DNA of 64,000 nt from Amylostereum areolatum (taxonomy: Eukaryota > Basidiomycota > Agaricomycetes > Russulales > Stereaceae), in the NCBI GenBank assembly GCA_012932865.1, contig SAXG01000010.1, forward strand, positions 434,001 through 498,000. Reading direction: 5' to 3'. Positions 20,671-32,112 of the stretch are shown piece by piece. Within the stretch, counting starts at the first letter, position 1. Each line of letters opens with the position of its first letter. The notes under the pieces were generated by a model, which was not told the origin of the DNA, did not search any database, and saw nothing but the letters and a program-made list of their open reading frames with translations. The translations under genes and the position numbers were made by a program.

Positions 20671-22030
20671 GTTGAGGTGCGTTTCTTCCGCCTTATCATC
20701 TCTGTCGCGCGTCTGACGGACATCTTCCAGTCTACAAAAGTGGAGATCGACCTTTACATGAAGCATCGCCTTGCTCTGTGTCCGGGAGATTTTTGATACT
20801 GGGAGTATAGACAGGCTGGACTACCTCCCGATACCCACAGGAAGGCCAACACCGTTCGGATGCTCATCGACGAGTCCACTCAGGCTAGCTGGGCTCCGGG
20901 GGGGACCTTCAGCGGTGTAGAGCTTGTCGTGGAGTATCTGCTTCGCTCGGGGGCAGCTGCTCGGGACTGTTTACTTGTCGTTAATCAAGCCAAACTGGAG
21001 TCGACATGGAGCGACTTAACAAGGTCAACTATAGACGACTCATGTCTTCGGAGGGCATTCCCCAGTGCGGTGGAAGTCCTTGGCAAGCTCGATGATGGAT
21101 GGAGGTGCCTAGTCTCCGACATTCTCAAGGCACATCCTTCCCTTGAGCCACAACCCGGGTGTCATGCAATGGAAAAATGAGCTGAACGCCCCCGTCCATC
21201 TCCACGAGTGTTGTCCCCATCCCTCCCTCCTCCGCCCCAAGCTCCTATACAGAGGGCGCCACCACTCCAGCTTCCACTTCCCACACCATCCACCCCCAAA
21301 CCAGTCATCCCCAGGAAACAACGCACCCAACCAGGAACATCTGCATGTACTGCACTGCAGGTACCAAGCATACCCCCCCACCATCCATGTCCTTGGCCCA
21401 GATTGCGCTTGCGGCCAAAGCTCCAGTCGAAGGTGGATCCAAAACAGGGCAATACTTTGTCGGATAGGCCACGTTGTCCACCCAATTCACTGTCAATCGG
21501 CGGAAGGGCAGTGGCAGGAAAGGTGGGACGGCCAGCTCCCCGGAGGACACAGCAGGTTTCACGAAAGCTGAACTGGCGGAAATGGAGGAAGACCCTGATG
21601 CGGACGAGGAAGAACCCCCCTTGGAGAGCATGCTGCAAGAGCTCCGCCACCTACCGCTCCTTCTCCCGCCCAGAAGCAATTGGGACTTATACAGCAGGCG
21701 TGAGCTGACGTTGTGGAATCTGACGGGGATGAGGATGAGGGGGGGCTATGGGATGCAGGACCAGAGGGAGTAAATGAGGGCATAGTGGACGAGGTCCCTG
21801 GCCCAGTGGTGTGCCCTGGTAAACGGAAAGCCGCCCCTGTGCATACTGGCCCACCGAAGAAACGGAAGAAGGTTGCAGCCCCCAAGACGAACCCTACTAG
21901 GCCTCCCCGAGGAAAGAAAGCCCCCGCCCGACAGGTGGCAACAGGATCTCCTACCAAGATAGGCACCAGATCAACCACAGAGGTTGTCACCACTTGTTCA
22001 AAGGCAGGCAAATGGAGAAGGTGGGACAAG
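20671..22030 (+). other. Coding-like but degraded sequence
   Basis: Stretches such as MLIDESTQASWAPGGTFSG (20860), an acidic EEDPDADEEEPPLESML segment (near 21600) and a basic tail KRKAAPVHTGPPKKRKKV (near 21840) look like exons of the same hypothetical gene. I cannot join them without frame breaks. The tail resembles a nuclear localisation signal. A Gypsy LTR starts at 22031. Confidence 0.3.
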
Positions 22031-22451
22031 TGTCACGGATCGCTCCATTTCTCTCTTCGTTTGCAGACCTCGTACACGCGACGTGTCACGGCACATGACT
22101 TTCCCTTGCATCACATGCTTCAATGACGTCATTGCCCAGACTTCCGAGCGGGGTTCCGCATCCTTATCTATGACATCACTGCTCCGGACCTTCATCCTCC
22201 GCCCCATGACTCCTTTCCTATTGTTCCCCCCGCTCGCACCACTATCGCATCGCATCGCACCATCGTTCCCACTTGTATATAAGGACAGTGTTTCTCTTCC
22301 CTTTTCCCTAGACTGTCCATCTCGTCATACAGTACTGTAGCGCACGTTGCACTACCCTAGACCTCGGCACTCTTGAATCTATTTTCTTCTCGCTCCTCCC
22401 AATCGTCACGACTTAGGCGGTTCATCGGTCTCATAAACTGTGTTTCTGACA
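22031..22451 (+). repeat. 5' LTR of Gypsy A copy 2
   Basis: It is 421 bp, from TGTCACGGATCGC to TTTCTGACA, and differs from the reversed LTR at 27683-28090 by at least two transitions. Confidence 0.88.
22276..22284 (+). promoter_or_regulatory. TATA box in the family A LTR
   Basis: TATATAAGG lies about 175 bp before the LTR end. The same site occurs at 6168 and 12840 in other family A LTRs, and a similar one (CCTTATATA on the plus strand, 37506-37514) in family B. It is the likely core promoter for the element transcript. Confidence 0.65.
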
Positions 22452-23068
22452 CCTGGACAGTCTACCCCTACGCCTACCTCGCACCCCTCTCTCCATCTAC
22501 CTCTGCCGTCTCTACGACGTTAAAAACTCCCACCACGGACCTCCCGAACGCACCGGTTTTCCTCCCGTTCAACGGAAAGCCAATCACTCCCCGCGACGAC
22601 GCACCACTCCCCTACCCTTGGTCCGACGCCGTCACCGTCAACTGCCTCGTCCCCGTACAGAACCTCTGCAAGAAAGATCCCTGGACCGCGCACGGCCTCA
22701 ACTTCCGCATCTTCGAGTGGAGGTGGCACAAGGATCACGGTACTGTCGTCCTCGCCCTATACATCCGGATCAGTACGTGCATCAACGTAGATCTCGAACA
22801 CCTTGAATTCACCCTCCACGCCCCCACCTACCACACATACCTCATCCAAGACGCCCCCAACCCGATCCTCCAAACCAGTTTCACCTCCGTCTCCCAGTTT
22901 AACCGTCGGACCCCCGAATCCACCCCGCCACCAGTCCTCCGTCCCACCATCAAGGGTAAGACCCTTCGTCGCCGCCACCACGAACATAAGATCCGCCAGG
23001 CAGTAAAAGCCGGCTACCTCACCAAGAAACTCCTCGGCCGTCGCCCCATCGCGGCGGACTTCTTCTAG
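22452..23068 (+). CDS. Conserved pre-gag module 1 (ORF0), ends in UAG
   Basis: A frame of about 205 codons with no AUG. It opens in the LTR and runs to a TAG at 23066-23068. Segments: PTTDLPNAPVFLPFNGKP, WTAHGLNFRIFEWRWHKDHG, LEFTLHAPTYHT, SFTSVSQFNRRTPES and RQAVKAGYLTKKLLGRRP. The same protein sequence appears in Gypsy A copy 1 and, diverged, in family B (VNCRIYEWRWNHGHG; KASYLTARLLGHCPIAADFF). Conservation across two families argues for a function, but no domain is recognised. The next 197 codons after the TAG are open in the same frame up to the gag ATG. Translation would need a non-AUG start, splicing or readthrough. Confidence 0.5.
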
Positions 23069-23659
23069 ACCATTATCACGTCCTCCACAGCCCCTCGTCC
23101 CCCCACCCCGAACCTTCCCCCAGGCGTCTTTCGAGACTACTGTCCCGAAGAATACTATATCCTCACCTCGCAGCAGACTAAGGAATCCGTACGTTGGCTG
23201 CACGACGAACCAAACCGGCAACGTCGAGACTGGTACTTCGACGACCGCGATGAACAACCCTACGTCGAAGAATCGGCTTTCGCCACCGCTGCGGACGTTC
23301 TACAGCGCTTCCTGAACCCCCCTCCGACCAACTCGCCCCCACCCCGTCGACGTACTGTAATCGAAGTCCCAGAAGGGATCAACTACAACGACACAACTGG
23401 GAAGTGGTACGCCTATAGACGGAACAAGAACGGAACCCCAGGACGATCAGTAGTTGAGTGGCAGCCCACTTCGTTCAGTCCCGTCCAAGATCACTGGTCG
23501 TGGCATCATAACCAGCAATTCCTCACCCCCGCCGACTTCCTTGTCGCAAAACAAGTTGAGGACGAAGTTGAAGAAGCAGAAGAACGCCGACGAGAAACCC
23601 TACGCCGCCTTGATCAAGAACTCGCCCAATCCCTCACCGTCCCCCTCCCCTTCGACAAG
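23069..23659 (+). CDS. Conserved pre-gag module 2, in frame with gag
   Basis: 197 codons are open between the TAG of module 1 and the gag ATG, in one continuous frame with both. The sequence includes GVFRDYCPEEYYILTS, RDWYFDDRDEQPYVEE, a Pro/Arg linker, a KWYAYRRNKNGTP..VVEWQP core, and a charged coiled-coil-like tail (VEDEVEEAEERRRETLRRL). Family B has an equivalent segment (QWYFNDEEGFPYIKQTD; KKWYAYKKNGHAVVEWYP). It has no AUG in frame. It may be an N-terminal extension of gag or a separate product. Its role is unknown. Confidence 0.5.
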
Positions 23660-24685
23660 ATGTCCGATGCCGAATCCAAACCTGCCGTCTCCAAGCGGGA
23701 GATCGGCCCCAAGCCAAAGCCATTCAAAGGCGATAGACGCGACACCCTCCGGTTCTCCCTCGAGCTCCGCATGTTCCTGCGCGTTAACAAGGATGTTTAT
23801 GCCACAGATGACGCCAAGATGATGCTCCTCCTCAGCCTGATGGAGGACGACACGGCGAAAGCCTGGGCCACGCATCGCCACATGGAACTCTTCGCCGACG
23901 AAGACGAGAAGGAAGACGCCGACACCCTCGACCCCACGCCCCCAACACTCCACTATAGCTCCTACAAAGAGCTCTTCGAGAGGTTTGGCAAAGACTTCGT
24001 GCCCGTCGATCCGAAGATAGAGGCTCAGCGTAAGATCAACGAGCTCACAATGACCACCCGGGATGTCACTGACTTTATCACCGAGTTTGAGATGCTGGCA
24101 ACCATGTCAGCGTACGACGACGAGGCGCTAATCCACTTTTTCAAGAAGGGACTTCAGCGTGACCTCGGCAAGCAGGTGGCCCGGTCGTACCCGTTCCCCA
24201 CCAAGCTCGCGGAGTGGAAGGAGCGCGCCCGCCGCATCAACCACCAGTGGCTCAAAGAGAACCCGGAGAGGAAGAGCAGTCAGTCCAAGGGGGCTGTCGC
24301 GCTCACCTTGAACGGTTCGACCAACGACTCCTCGTCGCGCCGAGTCGGCGCCTTCACCAACACCTCGACCCGCCCTGCAAAGCTGACGGACGACGAGCGC
24401 GCAAAGATGATGCGCGAAGGCAAGTGCTTCATGTGTCGACAAGCCGGTCACGTCTCTCGCGACTGCCCCAACCGCGACTCGAGCGCGCGACGGGTGGGCG
24501 CAGTAGAGACTGGGTCCAAGGCCCCTCCCCTGCCGACAAACACGGCTCCGTCCACTGCAAAAGCAGCTCCTGACCCATCCAAAACCATCACGGCGATCAC
24601 TCGCCAGCTGAAGGATCTGGACGCGGAAGGCAAGGAGCAGGCAGTAGCGCTGTTGAAGGACATCCTGGAATCGCAGGATTTTTGA
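23660..24685 (+). CDS. gag: Gag of Gypsy A copy 2
   Basis: A 341-residue capsid protein very similar to the copy at 7546. It has a central gag region ([20 protein letters not shown]) and CCHC knuckle [14 protein letters not shown]. The frame is intact and ends in the same GATTTTTGA context, with pol in the -1 frame. The mirrored right arm retains only the part after residue about 80. Confidence 0.85.
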   Translation: MSDAESKPAVSKREIGPKPKPFKGDRRDTLRFSLELRMFLRVNKDVYATDDAKMMLLLSLMEDDTAKAWATHRHMELFADEDEKEDADTLDPTPPTLHYSSYKELFERFGKDFVPVDPKIEAQRKINELTMTTRDVTDFITEFEMLATMSAYDDEALIHFFKKGLQRDLGKQVARSYPFPTKLAEWKERARRINHQWLKENPERKSSQSKGAVALTLNGSTNDSSSRRVGAFTNTSTRPAKLTDDERAKMMREGKCFMCRQAGHVSRDCPNRDSSARRVGAVETGSKAPPLPTNTAPSTAKAAPDPSKTITAITRQLKDLDAEGKEQAVALLKDILESQDF

Positions 24686-27682
24686 AACGCCCCCTAGTCG
24701 CGTCGTCTGGTGGAGGCAAGGGACTTTTGGTATCATCGTCGAATCATTTCGCTGTATTATCATCCATGCATACCTGTGAGCAATCGTATCCCCCGTGTTT
24801 GTATCTGTCTACTGTCACCAAGAACAGGCAAACACCATTGATCACGCTCAAAGTCAAGCTGATCGGACGAGTTACCAAAAGAGAAATCGACGCAGACGCG
24901 CTGCTTGATAGCGGCGCAGAAGGAATTATCCTGAACCGAAGCTTCGTTGAACGCAAGAAGCTTACCACAAGAAAACTAGAAAACCCGTTCCCCATGCGTA
25001 ATGTGGACGGCACCGAGAACATCATGGGCTGGGTATGCGACACAACGACCCAGCGGATCCGGATGTACTCGCAAGATTCAAAGGCGTACCATGAGGAAGA
25101 AGCTGAGTTCTTCATCACCGACATCGGCGATCATGACATGATCCTTGGAACAGACTGGCTCGACGAGCACAATCCCACCATAGACTGGCAACGAGACCGT
25201 GTTGACATGCTCCGCTGCCCTCCCTCGTGTACTCTGTCCAAACCTCCTGTGACGAACCTCGCAACCAAGCCACGGAAACCATCATCGGTCTAATCACAGC
25301 GTAAGGTTGAAGCAGGTAAAACCCCGAGGACACCTCTCGTTGTGGACGATCCCTTCCCAGAGCCGACATATGTGTCCTGGACCCCAGTCCCCACTTATGT
25401 TATTCCTGCACGCAGAGTCAAAGGTGTTCGCGTCCGCACGGTCCATCGCTCCCCTCTACCCGCACGACTCTTCACTGAAGACGACGACGAGCGGCCCATG
25501 GTATTCTGAGACTGGGAGATCAATGGACTACGCCGCGCCGGAATCCTCCCTGAAACCGATGGTCCTAATCCAGATGCAATACCCATTCGCGCGGGCTTTA
25601 CAAAAGCGCAGGAGCTTGCAGAGCATTCAAAAGAGAACGCACGCCCGCAAACCTTTGAAGACTTAGTCCCCCCGCCGTACCGCGACTTTGCGCCTGTATT
25701 CGACAAGAAGACCTCCGAGCGACTTCCTGACCGACGGCCATGGGACCATGCTATCGACATGAAAGACGGCTTTGAACCCAAACCGTGCAAGATCTACCCC
25801 CTCTCACCTTCCGAGCAGATCAAACTCGACACCTTCCTCGACGACCACCTGAAGAAGGGCTATATCCGCCCTTCGAAGTCACCTCAGGCGAGTCCGTTCT
25901 TCTTTGTGAAGAAAAAGGATGGAAAGCTGCGTCCCGTACAGGACTATCGAGAATTAAACAAGGGCACTGTCAAGAATGAATACCCCTTGCCACTGATCTC
26001 TGAAATTGTCGACCGCCTCAAAGGTGCAAAGATCTTCTCCAAGATGGATGTTCGCTGGGGCTACAACAATGTCCGCATCAAGGAAGGCGACGAGTGGAAG
26101 GCTGCGTTCAAGACGAATCGCGGTCTCTTCGAACCTACGGTGATGTTTTTTGGGCTTATGAACTCCCCTGCGACATTTCAGGCAATGATGAATGAACTGT
26201 TCAAGGATCTCATCGACTCGGGCAAGGTCATCATCTACATGGACGACATCTTGGTGTTCACTCGCACCATGGACGAACACCGTGCCATAGCGCGGCAGGT
26301 TCTGCAGTGTTTGCAAGACAACGACCTCTTCCTCAAACCGGAGAAATGCATCTTTGAACAAGACTCTGTCGAATACCTCGGACTCATCATCTCGCATGAC
26401 AAGATCGCTATGGACCCCGTCAAGGTAGCAGGTATTTAGGACTGGCCGACACCACGAACGGTCAAAGATGTGCAATCCTTCCTCGGCTTTGGCAACTTCT
26501 ACCGACGTTTCATCAAAGACTTCTCCAAGATTGCACGACCCCTATTTGATCTGACAAAGAAGGACTGCACATGGGACTGGTCGACGGACTGCCAAACTGC
26601 GTTTGACGCACTGAAAGCTGCATTTACTTCCTCCCCCGTCTTGGTCATGCCTGACCCAAAGAAGCCTTACCTCGTTGAAGTCGATGCCTCGGACTTTGCT
26701 ACTGGAGGTATACTCTCGCAGAAAGGCGATGACGGTCACTGGCATCCAGTGGCATATCTGTCCAAGGCCCTATCGGAACCGGAACACAATTACGACATCT
26801 ACGACAAGGAGCTACTTGCGATCATCCGTGCGCTTGAAGCCTGGCGCCACTACCTCGAAGGCGCCCCCGACACCGTCAAAATCTGGACAGATCACAAGAA
26901 CCTGGAACACTTCAAGACGGCACAGAAGCTGAGCCGCCGACAGGCACGTTGGGCTCTATTCCTCACTCGATTTGACTTCTCGCTCATTCATAAACCAGGA
27001 ATTTCCCACCGCCCGGATCCAATGTCTCGACGACCCGATCACAAGGATGGTGTTGAAAACGACAACAAGGAGCGCGTCTTGCTTGACCCCAAGTACTTCC
27101 AAGTACGCGCAACAAGGCCAGGAGCAGTAACCTCCCTCGGTGATGTCGAACTCCGACGACGTATCCGCGACTGCAAAACCAAAGACATCGAGGTCGTTCA
27201 AGCCCTGGACGCCATCTTACGAAACGGACCACGTACACTCGTCAAGAACCTTCAAGAGTGGAACTACGAAGAAGGCCTGGTCCTGTTTAGAGGAAAGGTA
27301 TGTCCCTGCAGATGACGAGTTGCGACGTGACATTGTCAAAATGTACCATGAATCGCCCCTGGCTGGACACCCCAGTCGCTTCAAGACTTACGAGCTTGTG
27401 AGTCGTGAATATTGGTGGCCTGGCATGTCTGTCTTTGTCCGCGACTTTGTAGCAGGATGCGCAACCTGCCAGTCGACGAAGACACAGAGCAGCCGACCCC
27501 ACGTCGACATGATCCCAAACGAAGTACCCGATCGACCATTTGGCGTCATCTCCACCGACTTCATCGTCGAACTCCCTGACTGCGAAGGCTATAACGCCGT
27601 CAATGTCGTGGTCGATCGCCTCACCAAGATGGTGGTTACCACCCCATGTACAACGAAGATCACCAGCGATGGCACGGCCGAC
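23900..27682 (+). repeat. Left arm of 3,783-bp inverted repeat
   Basis: Positions x here pair with 56794 minus x on the right (29112-32894). All translated segments I compared are identical, including the nonsense codons and the 2-bp deletion. The inner spacer is 27683-29111. Confidence 0.9.
24682..27682 (+). pseudogene. pol: Pol of Gypsy A copy 2, multiply broken and truncated
   Basis: Protease (LLDSGAEGI), reverse transcriptase ([11 protein letters not shown]), RNase H ([12 protein letters not shown]) and integrase (HHCC finger, first DDE Asp) are all recognisable in one frame, but it carries TAA 25291, TGA 25507 and TAG 26437, and a 2-bp deletion at the start of integrase (GGTATGTCC instead of GGTATATGTCC). 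It ends inside integrase at the inner junction of the inverted repeat. It cannot make a complete polyprotein. Confidence 0.88.
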
Positions 27683-28090
27683 GTTTATGAGACCGATGAA
27701 CCACCTAAGTCGCGACGATTGGGAGGAGCGGGAAGAAAATAGATTCGAGAGTGCCGAGGTCTAGGGTAGTGCAACGTGCGCTACAGTACCGTATGACGAG
27801 ATGGACAGTCTAGGGAAAAGGGAAGAGAAACACTGTCCTTATATACAAGTGGGAACGATGGTGCGATGCGATGCGATAGTGGTGCGAGCGGGGGGAACAA
27901 TAGGAAAGGAGTCATGGGGCGGAGGATGAAGGTCCGGAGCAGTGATGTCATAGATAAGGATGCGGAACCCCGCTCGGAAGTCCGGGCAATGACGTCATTG
28001 AAGCATGTGATGCAAGGGAAAGTCATGTGCCGTGACACGTCGCGCGTACGAGGTTTGCAAACGAAGAGAGAAATGGAGCGATCCGTGACA
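27683..28090 (-). repeat. 3' LTR of Gypsy A copy 3, terminal 13 bp missing
   Basis: In the minus orientation it begins TGTCACGGATC at 28090 and stops at ..GGTCTCATAAAC at 27683, lacking TGTGTTTCTGACA. The truncated end abuts integrase of the left copy directly, without microhomology that I can see. Confidence 0.88.
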
Positions 28091-31000
28091 TTACCCCCCC
28101 TTTAAGACGCGCTTTCGCCTGGAGCGCGATGTCATCTGCAAGGGTAGATGCGAGAAAATCGTCAAAGGAGATGCCGAGGGAACGCACAGGGCGGGGCACG
28201 TTTGGATGGCGTTTGTGGAAGGCGTCGATCATGTCGGTGACCCTTGAGAGCGAGGAGCGAGGGAGCCAGGTATTCTCGGAGTCAGGATAGCCTGCCCACT
28301 TGACGAGGTATTGTATGCCTTTCTTGTTGCGGGTCGGCTTCGAGTCGATGATGTCTTCAATGTCATATTCTTCTTCGTCATGAACGAGGTCAGGCGGCGG
28401 TTGTTCATAGTTTGGACCATGTGCCGTTGTCTCCTTGTACGCGGTGAGCAGCGAAGCATGGAAGACTGGGTGGATTCTCCACGTCTTCGGCAGCTTCAGG
28501 CGGTAGTTCACTGGGCTAATGACGTCAATGATTTCGAAGGGTCCAAATCGTTTGGCAGCAAGCTTAGCTTTCGGTCTCGTCGTCTTCAGGTTTTTGCCTT
28601 CGAGCCATACTTTGTCTCCGACGGCAAACTGCGTTGATTCGCTGACCGTGTCGCCATTGTAGTGCTTCATCAAGTCTGATGCGAGGGCAAGGCTGGCCTT
28701 GATCTCCTGTCGGACTTCTTCAAGTTGACGGAGGCGTTCTTCAACTGCAGGGACCTTTGAGGACGGGTTTACGGATGGGTACATCTTGGGGAGGAAGCCG
28801 TAGAGGACTTCAAAGGGAGCCTTTCCAGTAGCTGCATGGGTGCGAGAGTTGTGAGAAAACTCGAAGAAGGGCAACCACTTCACCCAGTCGTCTTGACGGT
28901 AGTTGCAGAATACTCGCAGAAACTGCTCGAGGTTCTGGTTCTCGCGTTCGGTTTGGCCGTCTGTCTGTGGGTGATACGCTGTGCTGAGGGTGGACTTGAT
29001 CCCGAGCTTCTCGTTGAGTGTATGCATCACCTGTCCAGCAAATTGGGGTCCACGATCCGAGATGATCTTGTCTGCTAAGCCGTAGTGTCGGTATACCTTA
29101 TCGAAGAGAATGTCGGCCGTGCCATCGCTGGTGATCTTCGTTGTACATGGGGTGGTAACCACCATCTTGGTGAGGCGATCGACCACGACATTGACGGCGT
29201 TATAGCCTTCGCAGTCAGGGAGTTCGATGATGAAGTCGGTGGAGATGACGCCAAATGGTCGATCGGGTACTTCGTTTGGGATCATGTCGACGTGGGGTCG
29301 GCTGCTCTGTGTCTTCGTCGACTGGCAGGTTGCGCATCCTGCTACAAAGTCGCGGACAAAGACAGACATGCCAGGCCACCAATATTCACGACTCACAAGC
29401 TCGTAAGTCTTGAAGCGACTGGGGTGTCCAGCCAGGGGCGATTCATGGTACATTTTGACAATGTCACGTCGCAACTCGTCATCTGCAGGGACATACCTTT
29501 CCTCTAAACAGGACCAGGCCTTCTTCGTAGTTCCACTCTTGAAGGTTCTTGACGAGTGTACGTGGTCCGTTTCGTAAGATGGCGTCCAGGGCTTGAACGA
29601 CCTCGATGTCTTTGGTTTTGCAGTCGCGGATACGTCGTCGGAGTTCGACATCACCGAGGGAGGTTACTGCTCCTGGCCTTGTTGCGCGTACTTGGAAGTA
29701 CTTGGGGTCAAGCAAGACGCGCTCCTTGTTGTCGTTTTCAACACCATCCTTGTGATCGGGTCGTCGAGACATTGGATCCGGGCGGTGGGAAATTCCTGGT
29801 TTATGAATGAGCGAGAAGTCAAATCGAGTGAGGAATAGAGCCCAACGTGCCTGTCGGCGGCTCAGCTTCTGTGCCGTCTTGAAGTGTTCCAGGTTCTTGT
29901 GATCTGTCCAGATTTTGACGGTGTCGGGGGCGCCTTCGAGGTAGTGGCGCCAGGCTTCAAGCGCACGGATGATCGCAAGTAGCTCCTTGTCGTAGATGTC
30001 GTAATTGTGTTCCGGTTCCGATAGGGCCTTGGACAGATATGCCACTGGATGCCAGTGACCGTCATCGCCTTTCTGCGAGAGTATACCTCCAGTAGCAAAG
30101 TCCGAGGCATCGACTTCAACGAGGTAAGGCTTCTTTGGGTCAGGCATGACCAAGACGGGGGAGGAAGTAAATGCAGCTTTCAGTGCGTCAAACGCAGTTT
30201 GGCAGTCCGTCGACCAGTCCCATGTGCAGTCCTTCTTTGTCAGATCAAATAGGGGTCGTGCAATCTTGGAGAAGTCTTTGATGAAACGTCGGTAGAAGTT
30301 GCCAAAGCCGAGGAAGGATTGCACATCTTTGACCGTTCGTGGTGTCGGCCAGTCCTAAATACCTGCTACCTTGACGGGGTCCATAGCGATCTTGTCATGC
30401 GAGATGATGAGTCCGAGGTATTCGACAGAGTCTTGTTCAAAGATGCATTTCTCCGGTTTGAGGAAGAGGTCGTTGTCTTGCAAACACTGCAGAACCTGCC
30501 GCGCTATGGCACGGTGTTCGTCCATGGTGCGAGTGAACACCAAGATGTCGTCCATGTAGATGATGACCTTGCCCGAGTCGATGAGATCCTTGAACAGTTC
30601 ATTCATCATTGCCTGAAATGTCGCAGGGGAGTTCATAAGCCCAAAAAACATCACCGTAGGTTCGAAGAGACCGCGATTCGTCTTGAACGCAGCCTTCCAC
30701 TCGTCGCCTTCCTTGATGCGGACATTGTTGTAGCCCCAGCGAACATCCATCTTGGAGAAGATCTTTGCACCTTTGAGGCGGTCGACAATTTCAGAGATCA
30801 GTGGCAAGGGGTATTCATTCTTGACAGTGCCCTTGTTTAATTCTCGATAGTCCTGTACGGGACGCAGCTTTCCATCCTTTTTCTTCACAAAGAAGAACGG
30901 ACTCGCCTGAGGTGACTTCGAAGGGCGGATATAGCCCTTCTTCAGGTGGTCGTCGAGGAAGGTGTCGAGTTTGATCTGCTCGGAAGGTGAGAGGGGGTAG

Positions 31001-32112
31001 ATCTTGCACGGTTTGGGTTCAAAGCCGTCTTTCATGTCGATAGCATGGTCCCATGGCCGTCGGTCAGGAAGTCGCTCGGAGGTCTTCTTGTCGAATACAG
31101 GCGCAAAGTCGCGGTACGGCGGGGGGACTAAGTCTTCAAAGGTTTGCGGGCGTGCGTTCTCTTTTGAATGCTCTGCAAGCTCCTGCGCTTTTGTAAAGCC
31201 CGCGCGAATGGGTATTGCATCTGGATTAGGACCATCGGTTTCAGGGAGGATTCCGGCGCGGCGTAGTCCATTGATCTCCCAGTCTCAGAATACCATGGGC
31301 CGCTCGTCGTCGTCTTCAGTGAAGAGTCGTGCGGGTAGAGGGGAGCGATGGACCGTGCGGACGCGAACACCTTTGACTCTGCGTGCAGGAATAACATAAG
31401 TGGGGACTGGGGTCCAGGACACATATGTCGGCTCTGGGAAGGGATCGTCCACAACGAGAGGTGTCCTCGGGGTTTTACCTGCTTCAACCTTACGCTGTGA
31501 TTAGACCGATGATGGTTTCCGTGGCTTGGTTGCGAGGTTCGTCACAGGAGGTTTGGACAGAGTACACGAGGGAGGGCAGCGGAGCATGTCAACACGGTCT
31601 CGTTGCCAGTCTATGGTGGGATTGTGCTCGTCGAGCCAGTCTGTTCCAAGGATCATGTCATGATCGCCGATGTCGGTGATGAAGAACTCAGCTTCTTCCT
31701 CATGGTACGCCTTTGAATCTTGCGAGTACATCCGGATCCGCTGGGTCGTTGTGTCGCATACCCAGCCCATGATGTTCTCGGTGCCGTCCACATTACGCAT
31801 GGGGAACGGGTTTTCTAGTTTTCTTGTGGTAAGCTTCTTGCGTTCAACGAAGCTTCGGTTCAGGATAATTCCTTCTGCGCCGCTATCAAGCAGCGCGTCT
31901 GCGTCGATTTCTCTTTTGGTAACTCGTCCGATCAGCTTGACTTTGAGCGTGATCAATGGTGTTTGCCTGTTCTTGGTGACAGTAGACAGATACAAACACG
32001 GGGGATACGATTGCTCACAGGTATGCATGGATGATAATACAGCGAAATGATTCGACGATGATACCAAAAGTCCCTTGCCTCCACCAGACGACGCGACTAG
32101 GGGGCGTTTCAA
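28023..32112 (-). pseudogene. pol: Pol of Gypsy A copy 3
   Basis: The minus-strand frame contains protease, reverse transcriptase (YMDD), RNase H, a complete integrase (HHCC; SDRGPQF; QTDGQTERENQ) and the chromodomain (YLVKWAGYPDSENTWLP). It bears the same lesions as the left arm, mirrored at 31501, 31285 and 30355, plus the 2-bp deletion near 29495. The integrase-chromodomain portion (28023-29654) is open. Confidence 0.85.
28091..28106 (-). other. Polypurine tract of Gypsy A copy 3
   Basis: On the minus strand CTTAAAGGGGGGGTAA directly precedes the LTR start, matching the tract at 12581. Confidence 0.7.

Larger units (their letters stand above)
22031..27682 (+). mobile_element. Gypsy family A copy 2 (left arm), 3' end missing
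   Basis: The order is LTR, leader with pre-gag modules, gag, protease, reverse transcriptase, RNase H and the start of integrase. It stops inside integrase (..SDGTAD) at 27682, where a reversed LTR begins. From 23900 to 27682 it is the mirror image of 29112-32894. Pol contains nonsense codons at 25291-25293, 25507-25509 and 26437-26439 and a 2-bp deletion near 27299, and the same lesions are present in the right arm. Confidence 0.9.

Noticed and set aside
27866..28105. 79-codon frame on the plus strand in the reversed Gypsy LTR
   Set aside because: It is antisense to the LTR and the first codons of the integrase tail; the matching frames at 5931 and 12580 differ as the LTR does.
27640..29111. 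Gypsy inverted junction as a classical autointegration product
   Set aside because: Autointegration would invert or circularise one cDNA, not give two identical mutated arms, and the LTR end lacks 13 bp. Inverted duplication or template switching explains the data better, though the LTR at the junction keeps the idea open.
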